Assembly (NCBI GenBank): GCA_037962975.1 | Contig: CM075676.1 | Coordinates: forward strand, 29,817,001-29,881,000 | DNA from: Clitoria ternatea | Taxonomy: Eukaryota; Streptophyta; Magnoliopsida; Fabales; Fabaceae | Length of the DNA stretch: 64,000 nt | Reading direction: 5' to 3' | Part shown: positions 1-13,212 of the stretch, one piece after another | How positions within the stretch are numbered: the first letter of the stretch is position 1 | Layout: each line of letters opens with the position of its first letter | The notes under the pieces: generated by a model | The model's input: only the letters and a program-made list of their open reading frames with translations | What the model was told of the DNA's origin: nothing | Databases searched by the model: none | Position numbers and translations under genes: made by a program

Positions 1-950
1 TGTGATGGACATCAACGGGAGAACAAAGGACAATGAGAAAAGCCGATTAGATATTGTAAGTTTGTGTTCAAGGAAGGATCTGGAATTGAAGGATGTGGGA
101 CACGGGAAAATGTTTAAATCACAAGCCAAATACCTATTAACAAAAGCACAATAGATAGATGTCTATCTATGGGTGAATGGGTTGACGAGGCCTGACTGAT
201 TTGCTTCAAATTTTAGTAGATGTGTCGACCTAAAGGAGAGCAGACTGTTCGACATGAAAAATCATGATTGTCATGTGTTTATGTAATAACTATTGCCATA
301 TGCTTTACCGAAACCTATCTGGAAACTATTGGTTGAGTTGAATCATTTTTTTAAAGAGTTTACAGCAACAGTCTTAACAGAGGATACTCTTGTGAGAATG
401 GAGGAAATATTCTGGTGTTGATTTGTAAGCTGGAGCAAATTTTTCCAACTAGTTTTTTTTATTTTATGGAGCACTTGTTAATTCATCTACCATACTAGAT
501 CTCGTCTAGTATCGTTGGATGTATCTGTTTGAAAGGGTTGACGTTAGAATAACTTTACTTCCATTCTAAAATTTGCTATAAAAATTAATGTATACATAAC
601 TCAATAATTCTTTATGTTTCACTAGATTCCTACGTTCTTTAAAAGACAAAGTGTCAAACAAGGCATGCGTTGAGGCATCGATTTATGAGGCATACTTAGT
701 GGAAGAAATGACCACTTTTGCTTTATTGTACTTTCTAACAAAGATAGAAACAACTATGATTACAATCCCCTGTAACCTTGTAGTGGCACCAAACCCCGGT
801 ATGGATGAACAAACCTTAATATTTAACTATCCCGGTCATCCTAGGGGGAAGGTCATAGAACGGTATATTGATGAGAAACATTGAGAGGCATGTTAAAAGA
901 GATCTATGGTGTGCTCAAAGAGATTATTCAAGTTTCTTTCTCTGGTAAGT
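1..950 (+). pseudogene. CACTA (En/Spm) TNP2-type transposase, C-terminal fragment
   Basis: Plus-strand translation in shifting frames gives the order of conserved blocks seen in TNP2/DUF4218 transposases of plant CACTA elements: DINGRTKDNEKSRLD near 8-52, DMKNHDCHVFM near 250-282, a block like ELNHFFKEF near 333-362, EHLLIHLPY near 466, WMYLFER near 516, and EASIYEAYLVEEMTTF near 670-717 inside the only longer open frame (651-884). Several in-frame stops and frame changes separate the blocks, and a possible intron lies near 545-640. The enzyme would cut and paste CACTA elements in the nucleus; this copy cannot make it. The N-terminal catalytic part would lie left of the window. Seen: the ordered motifs and stops. 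Known: family assignment from these motifs. No partner terminal repeat was identified. Confidence 0.8.
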
Positions 951-1049
951 CTGACCTGTACCATAGGTACCTCCTACGATTGAGCATACAAGCACTTCCG
1001 TATATCTAATTCTAACATGGTCAATCTTTTATGAACTATTTTAAGAATC
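951..1049. other. Short unassigned spacer
   Basis: AT-rich sequence between the transposase remnant and the next repeat block. No coding potential or recognisable element is visible. Confidence 0.4.
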
Positions 1050-1941
1050 TAAACATTTATCTTGAAGGGACCCAACCCTAATTCGGGTCTTATCAATCCC
1101 GTTTCTCAAGAAAAAAACTAATTAAATTAGAACCCTTAGGTTCAGCACGAACACCTTCAGTGTTTTGAGTGTAACTCTTCCATATGATGTCAAAATCAAA
1201 CGATTCTTGTCTTGGTTTCTTTATTATGAAAAACCTAGCAATCTCTATTTCTAGCCTCAAGTGCCGATTCGCAACCAATCGTTCCCAATTTTGAGAATCA
1301 AGGATTCGTACTTTGAAATCCTCATTTGTTAATCCCGTTAATCAGTATATAGTTCATTAGAAAAATCATATCTTCTTCATACGATGTCCAATTCAAACAA
1401 TTTTAATTTCATAATTCTCATAACAAAATTCTTTACAATCTTCATGAAGACCTCAAAGGAAATTTCCTACCCTATAAGTACAGTTTAATAAATCTCTTCA
1501 AGGTTGTCCTAAATTTTTAACTACATTGCTCAAGTTTAGTAAAATGCATATATCTCCCTCATATGACGTCGAAACACTTTGTTCTTTTTCTATGGCTTTT
1601 TATTAAAAAATTCTACAACTTTTATGAAAGGCTCAAAGCCAAATTCTCAAAGGTTTAGTCCTAGTAAATTAATTTTTTAGCCTTAAAGAATTCATAAGTT
1701 CCAGGAGTACTTTTCCTTGGTTCGGGCATAACTCTCATTTCGGTTACTGGATTTTCGTGTGCCATATACCATTCCAAAGAGAAAATAGACTTGTATAATT
1801 TTCATGTTAGGAGTTTTCCCTTATTCTCAACCTAGAATTAATTAGGAATTTATCTAAAGCAAGTTTCCATTAAGATAACTAGTCGCTCGTTGGGTATCTA
1901 ATTTTTGGTACCCTAAATTACTTTTTTAGTCACTATTTTTC
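1050..1941 (+). repeat. Diverged LTR-like repeat block (shared with about 38.77-39.65 kb)
   Basis: This stretch aligns by eye with about 38,770-39,650, including the shared phrases around gaacaccttcagtgtttt and tcttggtttctttgctatga. Both contain repeated phrases describing the same order of short blocks, with many substitutions and indels between them. There is no open reading frame worth calling. It is most simply part of a long non-coding LTR; the ends are not resolved. Confidence 0.55.
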
Positions 1942-2061
1942 TTCACCATCATGCATCAACCATTCCAGCCTCGCCACCTGGCCATCTGAAGGTGTAGAAA
2001 AATTTACACCAAACTCCTTGCTCATTAAGTTTCAAGAATCTTACACATTAAGTAGTTAAAA

Positions 2062-2107
<46 letters not shown>

Positions 2108-4018
2108 CCACCATTAAACTAATTCCATTGCATGCTGCTTGCTTATCAAGGAATCACCATCTCATGCCATGATACCCATACATATATCTATATATATCAT
2201 CACGCTCTCTGCTTTATCTCACGCCTATGATTCTGATTCAATAATTTCAATTCCATTCCTTAGATAATTCCACTTTTCTATTTATGTGTGCCACTATTTC
2301 ACCCTTCCTTTCTTTCTATGCATTCATATTTTCCTTTAAATCCATTCCATTTACTTCTTTTATTTCTTCTTCTCTGCAGCAACATTCCCATTTCTTTCTT
2401 TCACTTCTGCCACCAACACACCACAAATAGTCACCACTCCCTTCACCTTTTAGCTTCACTGCCACAGCTCCACCACCGTGTACCACTACTCCAAGTCACG
2501 ACCTTTATAAACATCACCAAGTTTCTTAAGTCCCAAAAGCGATCGGGAGCGATTAGAGCAGTTAATCGGCGATCGGTGTATTTTCAAAGCCCAATTTCCA
2601 CTTTTCCTTCGAAGGCCAAGAACTAGCTAAGGTAAAGAGAGGATTCTCCAACTCAAACTTATTTCTGTATGTTTATTTAGCCCTTCTACAAAGTTTCATG
2701 AATTTTAGAATTTTCTGCCAGTGGTTTCAGAAGTTTCTGCTACCGTTAGTAACCCTCGCTGGTATTTTTATGAGTTTTTGCCACTGTTACTAGGCTCAAT
2801 ATCCATGCATGTTAGCTTTGCTACTATCTCGTAAGCTCCGTCTAAGAGGGCTGTTACATCGTCACCCTTTTTGGAGGTCTTGTCGAGGATCTATTGGAAA
2901 AACCACATGTTTCGAGCATTCCCGCTAATTTTATATTTAATTGTATTTTATTATAATTTTATTTTGTACTTATTACACCGACACCAAAAGAATCACCCGT
3001 GCGACGCTTAAGGAATTTCTTAAAATAAAAAATAATGATAATAATAATTAATAGATCGTAAAGGACTAAAATAAAAATAGTAAAATAATAAAAATGGCGA
3101 CGATAAAACAATGAGTATTTTGACAAGTTAATGACATTAAACACGAAATTATATTTTTCTAGATTTTACAAATATATATATAAGTATTAACAAAATAATA
3201 AATATTGAATTAAGTAATAAATAAAGGATTATAGGTTTTTATGGATAACTATTTATAATATTATAACGTATAATATAAGCAAATCCTGGTATAGTTAGTT
3301 ATACTAAGCGTAGTTTTATACATAGTTAGATTATATATATATATATGTTAAATACATAAGTAAAGAAATATTTAGTTTATTGGCATTTAATAACAATATG
3401 GTAAGGTAAAATAAAGTTAACCTCAACCAAATAATACCTTATAAGCAAAATCATATTTTCAGAGTTATAAATATACACATAAATATATACGTGTGTAAAT
3501 CTATAAGTCTTAACGAATGAAAAATATTGATTAGAAAGGGTAAGTAAAGAATTTATTAGGGAGTCAAGATATAAAAACCCAGAAATGTAATAAATTGAAT
3601 ATAATGGTAAAAATAATAAGTATTGATAATAATTAAGGTTAATTAATGATAATGACCACAAGATAGAGTTAAGGAGTATTTTTGATAAAAACTAAAGGAA
3701 AATATATGATTTTTAATATTTTTATAAAAAGAAAGTATTTAAACACTGGTTATGACTATTATAATAAATTTGGATACTAATAGAGATAAAATAAAATAAT
3801 AGTGTAGGTAATTTATTGTAGAATTTACGAATAAATGGGTATATAGGTGTGGACACACACACATACATATACATATATATATATATATATAGATTTGTGA
3901 CTAAAATAATTAAGTTGTAAGTTAATGAATTAAAGGGTACAATTATATTTTATAAAACTATGTAAATGACTTTAGGAAATGTTAACTAAAGATATAGCTA
4001 GTTACACTAAGTTTTAAT
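1942..4018 (-). repeat. LTR-like repeat, third (partial) copy of the 22.9-25.9 kb block
   Basis: Homology to copy A (22,877-25,893) and copy B starts at the phrase attcaccatc and runs to about 4,018, where the similarity stops abruptly. The block is non-coding and becomes A-rich after about 2,930. It differs from copies A and B much more than they differ from each other, and it lacks the 882-bp Cassandra insertion. In copy A the block reads as an LTR on the minus strand starting TGTAACACCC at 28,251; here the part corresponding to that start is missing. An (AT)n tract lies at about 2,064-2,104. The open frame at 2,288-2,626 is low-complexity and is not called. Confidence 0.75.
2542..2546 (+). 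other. Empty target site of the Cassandra insertion
   Basis: The sequence agcgatcgggagcgatta is uninterrupted here. In copies A and B the same place reads agcgatcgg, then an 882-bp element, then atcgggagcgat. The 5-bp atcgg present once here is present twice there, so this is the pre-insertion state. Confidence 0.9.
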
Positions 4019-7000
4019 GTATAACACCTTCGGTTAACTAGGACAATCTCTTCTACTAGATTATCCTGGTTAACTGAAAGGTTATGAGTTTTAGAAAAAT
4101 GTGGAAGTGTTTTTTTTTGTACAAGGAAACTTGGTGGAACAGATACACCTTATATATAACATATCATATATAATACATGATTGTAACAGCAACTGTACAT
4201 CCTGAAAGTGAAGGGGGCATGCAGACTCTGACAAATAAAAATAGAATAATCTATCTTAATCTTCATGTCCTCGGTCCAAGAAGAGCTCGCGTGATCTTCA
4301 TTTTGAAGTCTGCCTTCATCCCCATGATATCTGGAAAAATTAGCGTAAGGGTAAGTCTTCTCCTCCACAACAATCGGGAAGGTGTCTCATCAACACCTGC
4401 CCACACATAATACAAACAATCCAAGATCGAGTCCCACCCACTCTCTTTGGGGTTCCTAAAATGCACTCTAAGTTATTTCACCACTTTTCATCTTAGTTGG
4501 ACATTCCCATCTTCCCAGTCACCTCTCAGGGTTACTAATATCTATACAATCATATTTAAACAACAAGCAATTGTAATCTCAACACAATAATGCAATGCAT
4601 GAATTCATTTTGTTATTCAAATATTTTATTAGTCATCATGATGCATGTGGGCCCATCTTCTCCTCAACCATCTCATATACCATATCCATATGCACAACAA
4701 CGCCACCCTTATCTCCCCTCCCCAACTAGAGTGACCGGAGCTCTCCTAGCTCTGGTTTTCATAAATGGGGAAGGACTCTCACTCCCAACATCAAAATGGC
4801 CAATCACACACATCCCACATCACCACAGAATGGGCAGTCCACGGTCATATAAAATCCCACCTCCTGTCGAAGTATACCAGAGTTTGCTACGAGCTGTCTG
4901 GTGACTTAGCAAGTAATAACGCACTTATCGTCACCAAAAGTTTACTGGACATAAGCGTTACCATTTATACAGTTCATATCATTGGCATTTCCTTGATTTA
5001 ATTTATCACTAAGGGTATACCATTTAGTTCAATATCTCTGTATTTTTCATTTCTCCACTTGCTGAGCATTCTCTATTTACTTACGTATAATTACTCCTTT
5101 AATACAACCTCCTGTGGTCTAATTATGAACTCTTTAGTTATCATCAATCGACTAATTAGTTATTTCCCTTTTTCTAATCTAAGTGGAATTTGTTATTAAT
5201 CTTATTTTCTTGATCACAAATGGGCCACTAATCCTTTATATCCTGACAATGACTTTAGTGATATTTTATTTCCTTTCAATTAAATTCTATAATCTTTTTA
5301 TTTTCTTATTTATCTGTCACTACTTCATCTAGATTGCTTCCGCAATTATATTGTTTGGACAAACCATATTTTATTTATTCTATGATTGACCATTTAATAC
5401 TTATGGATCTAGGTGGGTTTTGTTATTTAAATACTTCATTTTCTTGGTCGTCAATTCTTTTTGTCCCCAATTAATCTCTTATATTCTACTTAATTCCTTA
5501 TGTTGCGATATCCTTCTTAAACGTAAATTTACTAGGTTCGATAATTCTTTTCTTTAGTGATTAATTTACTTAATTCGCTTCCTTAACTGCACATAATTCT
5601 CTTTTGCCTGATAACTATTTAGTTGTTAATTAAAGACTTAGATATCACTCAGACGTCACAACTTAGGGTGATATTGCCTAGTTTCCGAAAGTCACTAGTT
5701 AATTGGTGAGTACTATTTATTTTTAAGTTTAGAGGCGATTGTACTCAAAAGTCTATCTCTTAGTTACTAGCTAACTTATCTTAGACATACAAATTCCTCT
5801 AATGGCTCTTTAAAAATTTCTAACATAGTACCATTTCCTTTTAAAATTCTAGATTTTTGGGCTTAATTTATTTTAAGTATATAATCCTATTAATTTATTT
5901 GGACCTTTTTCAAACCTTACTCAAGAATTTAATCTTTAGGTTGTCGTCTCTTTTCATCTTAAGTTTCTTAATTCAAAAAAAAATCCTTTCCTTTTTGTAA
6001 CTCTAGTTCTTTTTCCAAAATTTATAAGGCTGTCATTTCTTTTCTTCTAAGTAGTCACAAAAGTGGTGACTAAATTTGTTACTAAATTCTTTTCTACTTC
6101 AATCCAAAATTTTACTTTTATTTTCTTCATTTTACTTAATAAGCCTATTTGGGCCTAAGTTAAAAACTTTTTAATAAAGTCTGTTTGAGATGAAACTTTC
6201 TAAGTAAATACTAATTCATTTAATTAATATATTTATTGTATTTCTTTTTTTAAAAAAATAGCATTGCTTCTATAAATTGGTAAAAAGACATTTTTAACTA
6301 TCTGATCGGTTGTTTTTCTTAAGATATGAGAAATTCCTAGGACTATTTTGGCGATGTATGAATGGTAAATTAAATTCCTAATAGCGGGGCTTACCAGAAA
6401 ATAATTTTACAAATTACATAAAAACATCACGAAATTAAAATTAATTAATAGAACCATATCGAATGAAACCGAGCCCGCCTAAACGCTAAAATTTCTAACT
6501 TTCTTTTCATTTGTCCAATCGCTATAAAGTCCTTTTGAGTATATGAACGTCGAATTAAACCAAATAAATTTTTTAAAATATCAACAAATTTAAAAACACA
6601 AACTTGTAGCCGTTGATTACAAAAATTTTATGGTTTAAGATTTAACCGTTGAATCGTGACAGAATTCGAAGTGGAGGTTCTTGAGTCTACGAGTAATATT
6701 ATGGAATGATTAAAAATGAGATCACACGTGGTAAGACCCCCTTACCTCATGAGAACAGCTGCTGCTCGGGGAAGAAAAATGATCTAATTGCCAGAAATTC
6801 GCCAGATACTCTGAAACGTCCGCCGATCGTCGCCGATCGTCCCCGGTACCTTAGGAGATCAACATGCGTAAATTTTTCACACAACAAACATGGGCAACAA
6901 GGGGAAATTAAGAAAACAACCATGAAAATTTCAAAATTTAGAGAGTCTAGAGAATCGGTTACCAAAATTTACCGATCACTCTAAATCTTCTATCGGTCGC

Positions 7001-8080
7001 CTCCGATCTTCGCCTAAGTTCCTGATCTCGAGGAAAACTACACATGCAACCAAGAGGGGACAATGGAGTCATGGGTTTGGCTTCCAAAATAGTTAGGAAA
7101 ATGCCACAAGATCAAGAAACAAAAACTGTTTTGGTATAAGAAATAAAAACAACAAGTTCAAGAGTTCAAAATGCGATTTTTCTCATCTTGGTGACCTTGG
7201 ATGGTCATGGTTCCAAGGAATGGTGGAGCTTGATGAATAAAGCTTGGGATAATGGATTATGGAAGGTGATAAAAAGCAAGTTTGGTGGCTGTTTTAGGTG
7301 AAGGTGGCCACGGGTTGAGAGGAGAAAAGAAAGGAGAACCATAAATTTTTTTTTTCCATGGTGGGTGGTGGTTGGTGGTGGCTGTTTGAGCAGCCTGTTG
7401 CTACCCAATTTTGTCTAGGTCCATTTAAAATTTTCAATAAATAATAAATAATAAAAATACCAAAAAAATAAAAAAAATAAAAAAATAATTTTTTAAGAAT
7501 TATTTTTAAGAAAAAAGTGAACCTGTGGGCTTGTTTGAATTTCAAATTATTGATCTGGGCTGTGGTCTCCAAAATTTTTAAATCCTTATCAAAACCATAA
7601 ATTTTTAAACTTCTAGACTTAGAAAATTTTAAAATTCAAGAAGGAGGTTTAAAATTTGAATTTCATAAGGGATAAGATTTTAGAAGATTAGAGAAAGAAA
7701 GAGATAAAGTTTTTTAAATAGGATGAGATAAAGCTTTTTAAATAAATGAGTATATTATAAAATGTGATAAGGTTTTTTTAAATATATATATATGAGATAG
7801 AATTTTAAATATATAAATATATATATATATATAATATAAAAAAATCAACTTCAAATTTTATAATTATATTAATTAAGCTAATCCTATTATCTATATGCTA
7901 TGAGATAATGAAAAAAAAGGAAATGGATATTATTATATATTCACGCATAGATAAGCCTTAATTATTATTATATTATAAGCATAAGAGAATAGAGATAACA
8001 CAAATGAAAATGGCTTATTATATTATTATATAAGATGAGACGCCCCCAAAAATAGGGGAAAATTTTTCACATTTTTGAAG
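4019..8080 (+). repeat. Diverged LTR-like block in plus orientation
   Basis: The block begins tgtataacacc followed by a stretch (about 4,020-4,200) that matches the reverse complement of 28,251 downward in copy A, including the phrases taactgaaaggttatgag and ggtggaacagat. It then becomes T-rich (5.0-6.7 kb), as the reverse complement of the A-rich part of the copy A block would be, and has clustered cgatcg and ccaccatg/ggtggtgg phrases at 6.8-7.4 kb like that block's leader. I therefore read it as a related LTR in the opposite orientation to 1,942-4,018. Similarity is patchy and the right end is uncertain. Several short open frames here look non-coding. Confidence 0.5.
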
Positions 8081-8350
8081 AATATTAATTAATCAATAAT
8101 TAGAGTAATAAAGTACCATCTCCATTCCCCTGGATCTATAATAAACCACTCCCATATATGAAGATATGAGAAGGTGTATAACTTTAAAACAAGATTTTTT
8201 GTTTAGATAATCAATCACATAATCTTCAACAAGTATAGTTGAAATATACGTTAATTCAAGAAGCACAAATGATTATGAAATGTGGTTTAAGGATACTTCA
8301 ATTGATTTCTAAAATTAGGACAAATATATGAATATTTAGTCTTCGAATTT
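8081..8350. other. AT-rich spacer, nothing recognised
   Basis: No open frame, terminal repeat or RNA-gene-like sequence was recognised in this stretch. Confidence 0.4.
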
Positions 8351-11300
8351 TAATGGGACATGTCACAAATATCACCTATTAGTCCCAAATTGAAAGTCAT
8401 AAAAAGTTGGGTTTTAAACCCTCTTAAACTTGAATTTTTCAACGCAGTAGGTTCGGTATTTTATGCGTCATGAGAGTTTGAAAACTCCAATTGAGGTAAG
8501 ACCAATTTTCACACCTCCGTGACTTAATTGTCTACAACTTTCATGAAGAAGTCGGAGGCCAAAAATGTCATTAAGATGCCCAAACGGCTCAAAAATAGCA
8601 AAGAGTGCTTATCGGGCAATCCTGTTGTAGCTAATCGATTAGACCAAGTACCTAATCGATTACACATGACTCAGAATGCTTATAATCGATTACGAATACA
8701 TATGTAATCGATTACACACGTCCCAGAATGCCTCTAATCGATTAGGAACCCATTTGTAATCGATTACGCATGCCAGAATGCAGAAATTATGCAGAAAATG
8801 CATAATTTTGGAACTTCTAACCCCCCTAACTTTTTCATATCAACTCCAAATGCTACCAAATTTTAACCACAACAAATACACATCATTTGTGACGTGTGGC
8901 CACCGGCCTCACTCAAAAATTCTCAAAAATGAGAAAATTATGCAAATAAATACGTTTTGTCCATTCCTGAGCCTTTTTGAGCAATATAGGGGTCTATTCT
9001 CAATGGAATTGACCTGCTCCAGTTTCTACAAATCACAAATCATGTATTTAAGCTATTGGAACCATCACACACTATCCAAAACTCATAAAACTCATTTTGA
9101 CTCTATTGGTTCCTTGCTCATGCATGAAAACAACTATACAACGTCTCCAACACACATCCTAAAGGCTATAATTCATGATTCTCAACATCCATTCATCCAT
9201 TGGCTGAGATTTAAACATCACAATGGTATTATATCTTACCAAAGGGAATTAATGAAAATGAGCCATACACACAAGGTCTCATTTTCCTACATGACCCCAA
9301 AATCATCATTTACCATATCAAGATTACAAAATTGGGCATATATGCACCATGTACCATACAAAACAAAAACACGCCGGCCAAGGCTTACACATTCCTATCC
9401 ATATTTTACCTCCTTCATACTCGGCCTCCAAAAGCTGTAGGATTTAAGCCATACCTACATCAATTTTAAAAATGGCAACGGGGAGGTGAGTAACATAATC
9501 CAAATGAATTAAAGTCATACATTATGATGAAATACATGTATACTTGCACAAATATCATTCATTTTACCACATCATACATTATACACAATACATCTTATAA
9601 TCACAAGTATACATTCATCATAACAATCATTTGGATTGCCATACACACACATAAGGTTAGTATTTCACTCTTTCCCTCATCAATTCTCATTTATCTGTTG
9701 CCACCATAGGCTTTCAACTAGGCATATCTCCAGCTATATGCAAAAGCTCTTAAAGCTAATGCATATGCACAAGAATTTCTCATCAAAACAATGCGGATCC
9801 GACTGTGGGAAAATATATCATTAAATCAATTGTGGGACAAGCATAGGTGTGCTACTATACCCCTACTGCAGTAGAAAAATTGTGTACACATATATCTCAA
9901 TTCAAGCATGCTTATATCTTCATAATTTTACTGGTACCAAACTGCTCTCGCCCATCTGTAGCACTAGTCACCCTGTGACTTGCGGATCAACATCGTGGCC
10001 TCAAATACCACAAGTGCTACGGGCCCCTCCCGAACACACATCGAGAGAGCCGTGTCCCGTCGGACACCGAGGTAAACTCGCTCACCATTGAGCCGTCTGC
10101 CCACTGGGCCTGCCACATAGGGTGCCTCGTCACCAAACTATGGACAGCTTTGTGACTCATACACCGAGTCACAGGGGAAAATCATAATACGCTCGTGCAC
10201 TGAGCCGCCTTCCCACTGGGCCTGCCTAGTGGAACCCCCTAATATTCCACATCGACAGCTATGATATGCCATGGATGCAATGCAAATGCAATTTCAATGC
10301 ATCCTCACACTGCGCATCCTAGATGCCGCTCCACATTCAATCATTCATCACCACCACTTGGTGGATTTCAATATTCCCATCATTCTCATCCAATCCCAAT
10401 TCTCTTTTGAACTCATTCACATCAATAGTTAGTGGCATACACATTCAATAAATCATACACACAATTTGGGATATTCACATCACAATATTATCCCAACATG
10501 ATGCCACATAACAATCATTATTCTAAATGCATTCAAATCATAACATTATCACATCATCCATTCAACATTCATTAACATAATCATATATACGTATTTTCAC
10601 ATCACGAATGGATGAAATCATGCATTTAGAAAAGTTACCCCCTCCTACCTCAAGTGAAGTAGTGATCAACGCGGTTTGATGGTCCCGCCTCGTCAATGGG
10701 GTCACTTTCTACATCACAATACATTATACAATCAATTTTCTACTTACTCATTAAGACTTAAATACTTATATATCAATAAATACTTGCTGTTTTTATTATT
10801 ATAACTCTCAAAACTCTTTTATTTCATTTTATCCACCATAACCACCATGGGTTAGGTGCTACCCTTTATTATTATGCATTCAACAACCAAACCCTTTCAT
10901 GGGTTTCTCTATTATTAACTTCCACCAACAAAATATCATCACCAATGACCCTTAAACATCATATCTCACATTTATCATCAACAATCAAGGTTCATCAACC
11001 TCCATTATGCATTTCCCCCAAATTCATGAAGTTAGGGTTTCATAAAATTTCCAACAACCTTCATAAATTATTCTCCTCAAGAACATCCATTCACATGCAT
11101 AGCTCCCAAAACACATAATACCACATACTCTTAACCAAAATCTTAGCAAAAATATGGGTATACTTACCTCAAAACTCAAAAACGAAAATGGGTTCACTAG
11201 AGGGAGAGAAAGCTACGAAAATGAGGAAGAGAAGGAGGAAGACAGCAGCTCCACAAGCCTCCTTCAAGCTCCACTTCAAACGAAATTAAGAAGGAGTGGA

Positions 11301-11785
11301 AGATGAAACCAAAATGCTAGGGTTTGGAAAGAAGAAGAGAGGAAAAATGGAGAAGATGATGAAGAGAAGAAGAAAAAGTGTAAGTGCTCCATCCATCAGC
11401 AAACACACGTGAATATGAAAGGGAAAAAATGGAATTTCCAATTTATTTTTAATCCAACTCATTAAAACTTCATCGTTTCTTAACCAATAGGTTCTCCGTT
11501 CGGGCTCAAACATCATCTAAAAATTATTTTGAATACATATTCAGATTCCCAATAATATTCTCTTTAGCCCTGACCAATCTCATCTCATTCCGAGATACTT
11601 GGTCCGACACTCATATCTCAACCGGGCTTAATTTCAGCTCAACCGGTCTCTAAAAATTACCAAAAATTCCCAAAATCTTAATTTAATTATTCTCAATAGT
11701 TTGGGATATTAAATACTCCATATACCAATTTCTAATATTTATTCTGGTAATTAATTCTCTCATTTTAAAATTTGGGATGTTACAT
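8351..11785 (-). repeat. LTR-like block, minus strand, beginning TGTAACATCCC
   Basis: The right end reads gggatgttaca on the plus strand (to about 11,785), which on the minus strand is TGTAACATCCC, a common start of plant Ty3-gypsy LTRs. The leader-like part near 11.2-11.4 kb is rich in gaagag/ggagaag phrases. No gag or pol coding is attached, so this may be a solo LTR or a truncated one. The left end is not defined; no matching target duplication was found. Open frames at 8,778-9,440, 9,524-9,709, 9,849-10,091 and 11,286-11,516 show no protein motifs and are not called. Confidence 0.5.
8632..8786 (+). repeat. Tandem array, about 52-bp unit, with paired TAATCGATTA palindromes
   Basis: The perfect 10-bp palindrome taatcgatta occurs six times, starting at 8,632, 8,653, 8,683, 8,705, 8,735 and 8,757. 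They form three pairs; pair members start 21-22 bp apart and pairs recur every 51-52 bp. The phrase cagaatg follows each pair. The array lies inside the LTR-like block. Such palindromes are familiar from legume retrotransposon LTRs; a protein-binding role is only a guess. Confidence 0.8.
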
Positions 11786-13192
11786 AAGACATCACGCAAT
11801 TCAGAAGTAAATAGGGTTTTGAAGCAACGAATGGTATATATATTTATGAAGGCATCCACGTTGGAGGGGGAAGAGGCTGATTAAAAGGGGTTAGTACCCA
11901 CGCTATTGCCAGTGGAGATTTAGAGAAAACAAGTATTCACGCTGGGCAATTGACACACGGCTACAGGAAAAATTGAAATATTAGATACAATTATCAGGAA
12001 AACAATTAAAAAGGTATTTTTTTCTTTTTCCTTTTAATTTTTTTATTATGATTGTATGTAATCCTATTTTATTAAAGAATTAAATTATGGAATCTCTTTC
12101 CCTTTAGGAATATTCTAATAATTAGTATCACCGAACACCTGTTTGCTACTAAGTTTAAAGTATTACATTTGTAAAATAGGGAATAAAACTAATATTGGTA
12201 TATGCCTAAAATTAAAATCTCTATGCTAGGGTTAATTTAGGCAAGATGTCCCATTAACCTATGTTTAATTTCTTGACCATAAAATATTGTAGTAATGCGA
12301 ATACGTAACAAAAATTAATATATTCACATTAGGGATTAATTTGGACGAGATGTCCTGTTGGCCTATGTTTTCAAATAAAAATAAGCCTTTAATTATCTCA
12401 GAATTAATTTCGACCATAAAAATATTTTGATAACTAATTTGGGATCTTTATAGATTCTTTGGATGAGACGTCCTGTTAATCTAGGTCTCCAAATAAACTT
12501 TTCCTTCTTAAATCAATCTAGACTATTAAGTTTCTCTCTAGAATATAATAAAATCAATAAAATCCAAGGTTCTTTTTTTCTAAAAAAGTAATACATCACT
12601 TAAATCAATTTGGACGAAACGTCTTGTTGATTGATATTTTTTAAATCTTGATGTTTTTTAATCTACTTCAAATTTTCTAAAATAACACAAAAAACTACGT
12701 AACCCTGATTTCCCGTAGCGCTTGGGGAATACGTAGGACCGTGAATAATTATTCCTGTCGGGCCTAAATTAAAAAATAAATATATCTCATTAACTCAAAA
12801 AATAAAATTATAACATATTTTAATGACAACTTGATTAATTTGGATGAAACGTCCTGTTAATCGCAAAATTTATAATTTTAAAATTATTAAATCAAAAACA
12901 AATCCATAAGGCATCTCTAAGAGGTTTAAATTATAAATTAGTAGGATTATTCAAACTTAAATAATTTAGGGTAACCGTTTAGAATGGGCAGTGTGGGGTG
13001 CTAATACCTTCCCCACCTGTAATCAGACTCCCAAACTTAAAATCTTGATTTAGGACCGGTACCTTCACGTTAAGGTTTTTCTAATGTTTTGCCTTAAAAA
13101 CATTGGTGGCGACTCCATGGTTTCCGGAGGGAACTTAGGAAACCTTATTTTCTTTTTACGGTCGGCCTCCCGTCGGGATTTAGGTCGCGATA
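11786..13192 (+). repeat. Ogre/Tat retrotransposon 5' LTR region
   Basis: This region lies directly upstream of an Ogre-type primer-binding site and ends with the phrases cattggtggcgactcc, cctcccgtcgggattt and ggtcgcgata, typical of the 3' end of Ogre/Tat LTRs. It contains five spaced copies of a motif close to ggacgagacgtcctgttaatc. The left border was not defined; no start with a matching target duplication could be fixed. It is non-coding. Confidence 0.6.
12241..12860 (+). repeat. Five dispersed copies of a GACGAGACGTCCTGTT-like motif
   Basis: Copies start near 12,241 (gcaagatgtcccattaacc), 12,343 (ggacgagatgtcctgttggc), 12,461 (ggatgagacgtcctgttaat), 12,612 (ggacgaaacgtcttgttga) and 12,841 (ggatgaaacgtcctgttaat). 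Spacing is about 100-230 bp, and the sequence between copies is diverged, so the motif is better conserved than its surroundings. A related gaacgagacgttctga occurs near 16,128 between ORF1 and gag. Confidence 0.7.
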
Positions 13193-13194
13193 GA

Positions 13195-13212
13195 TGGCGA
13201 CTCCACTGGGGA
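13195..13212 (+). other. Primer-binding site, Arg-tRNA type
   Basis: TGGCGACTCCACTGGGGA follows the LTR end by two bases. This is the primer-binding site expected for Ogre/Tat elements, which prime reverse transcription with an arginine tRNA. It fixes the orientation of the element as plus. Confidence 0.75.

Noticed and set aside
2288..2626. 112-residue open frame with a hydrophobic start
   Set aside because: It is low-complexity pyrimidine-rich leader sequence of an LTR-like repeat, and the frame is not kept in copies A and B.
8778..9440. 220-residue open frame
   Set aside because: It lies inside an LTR-like block, has skewed His/Tyr/Ser composition and no domain-like motif; treated as chance.
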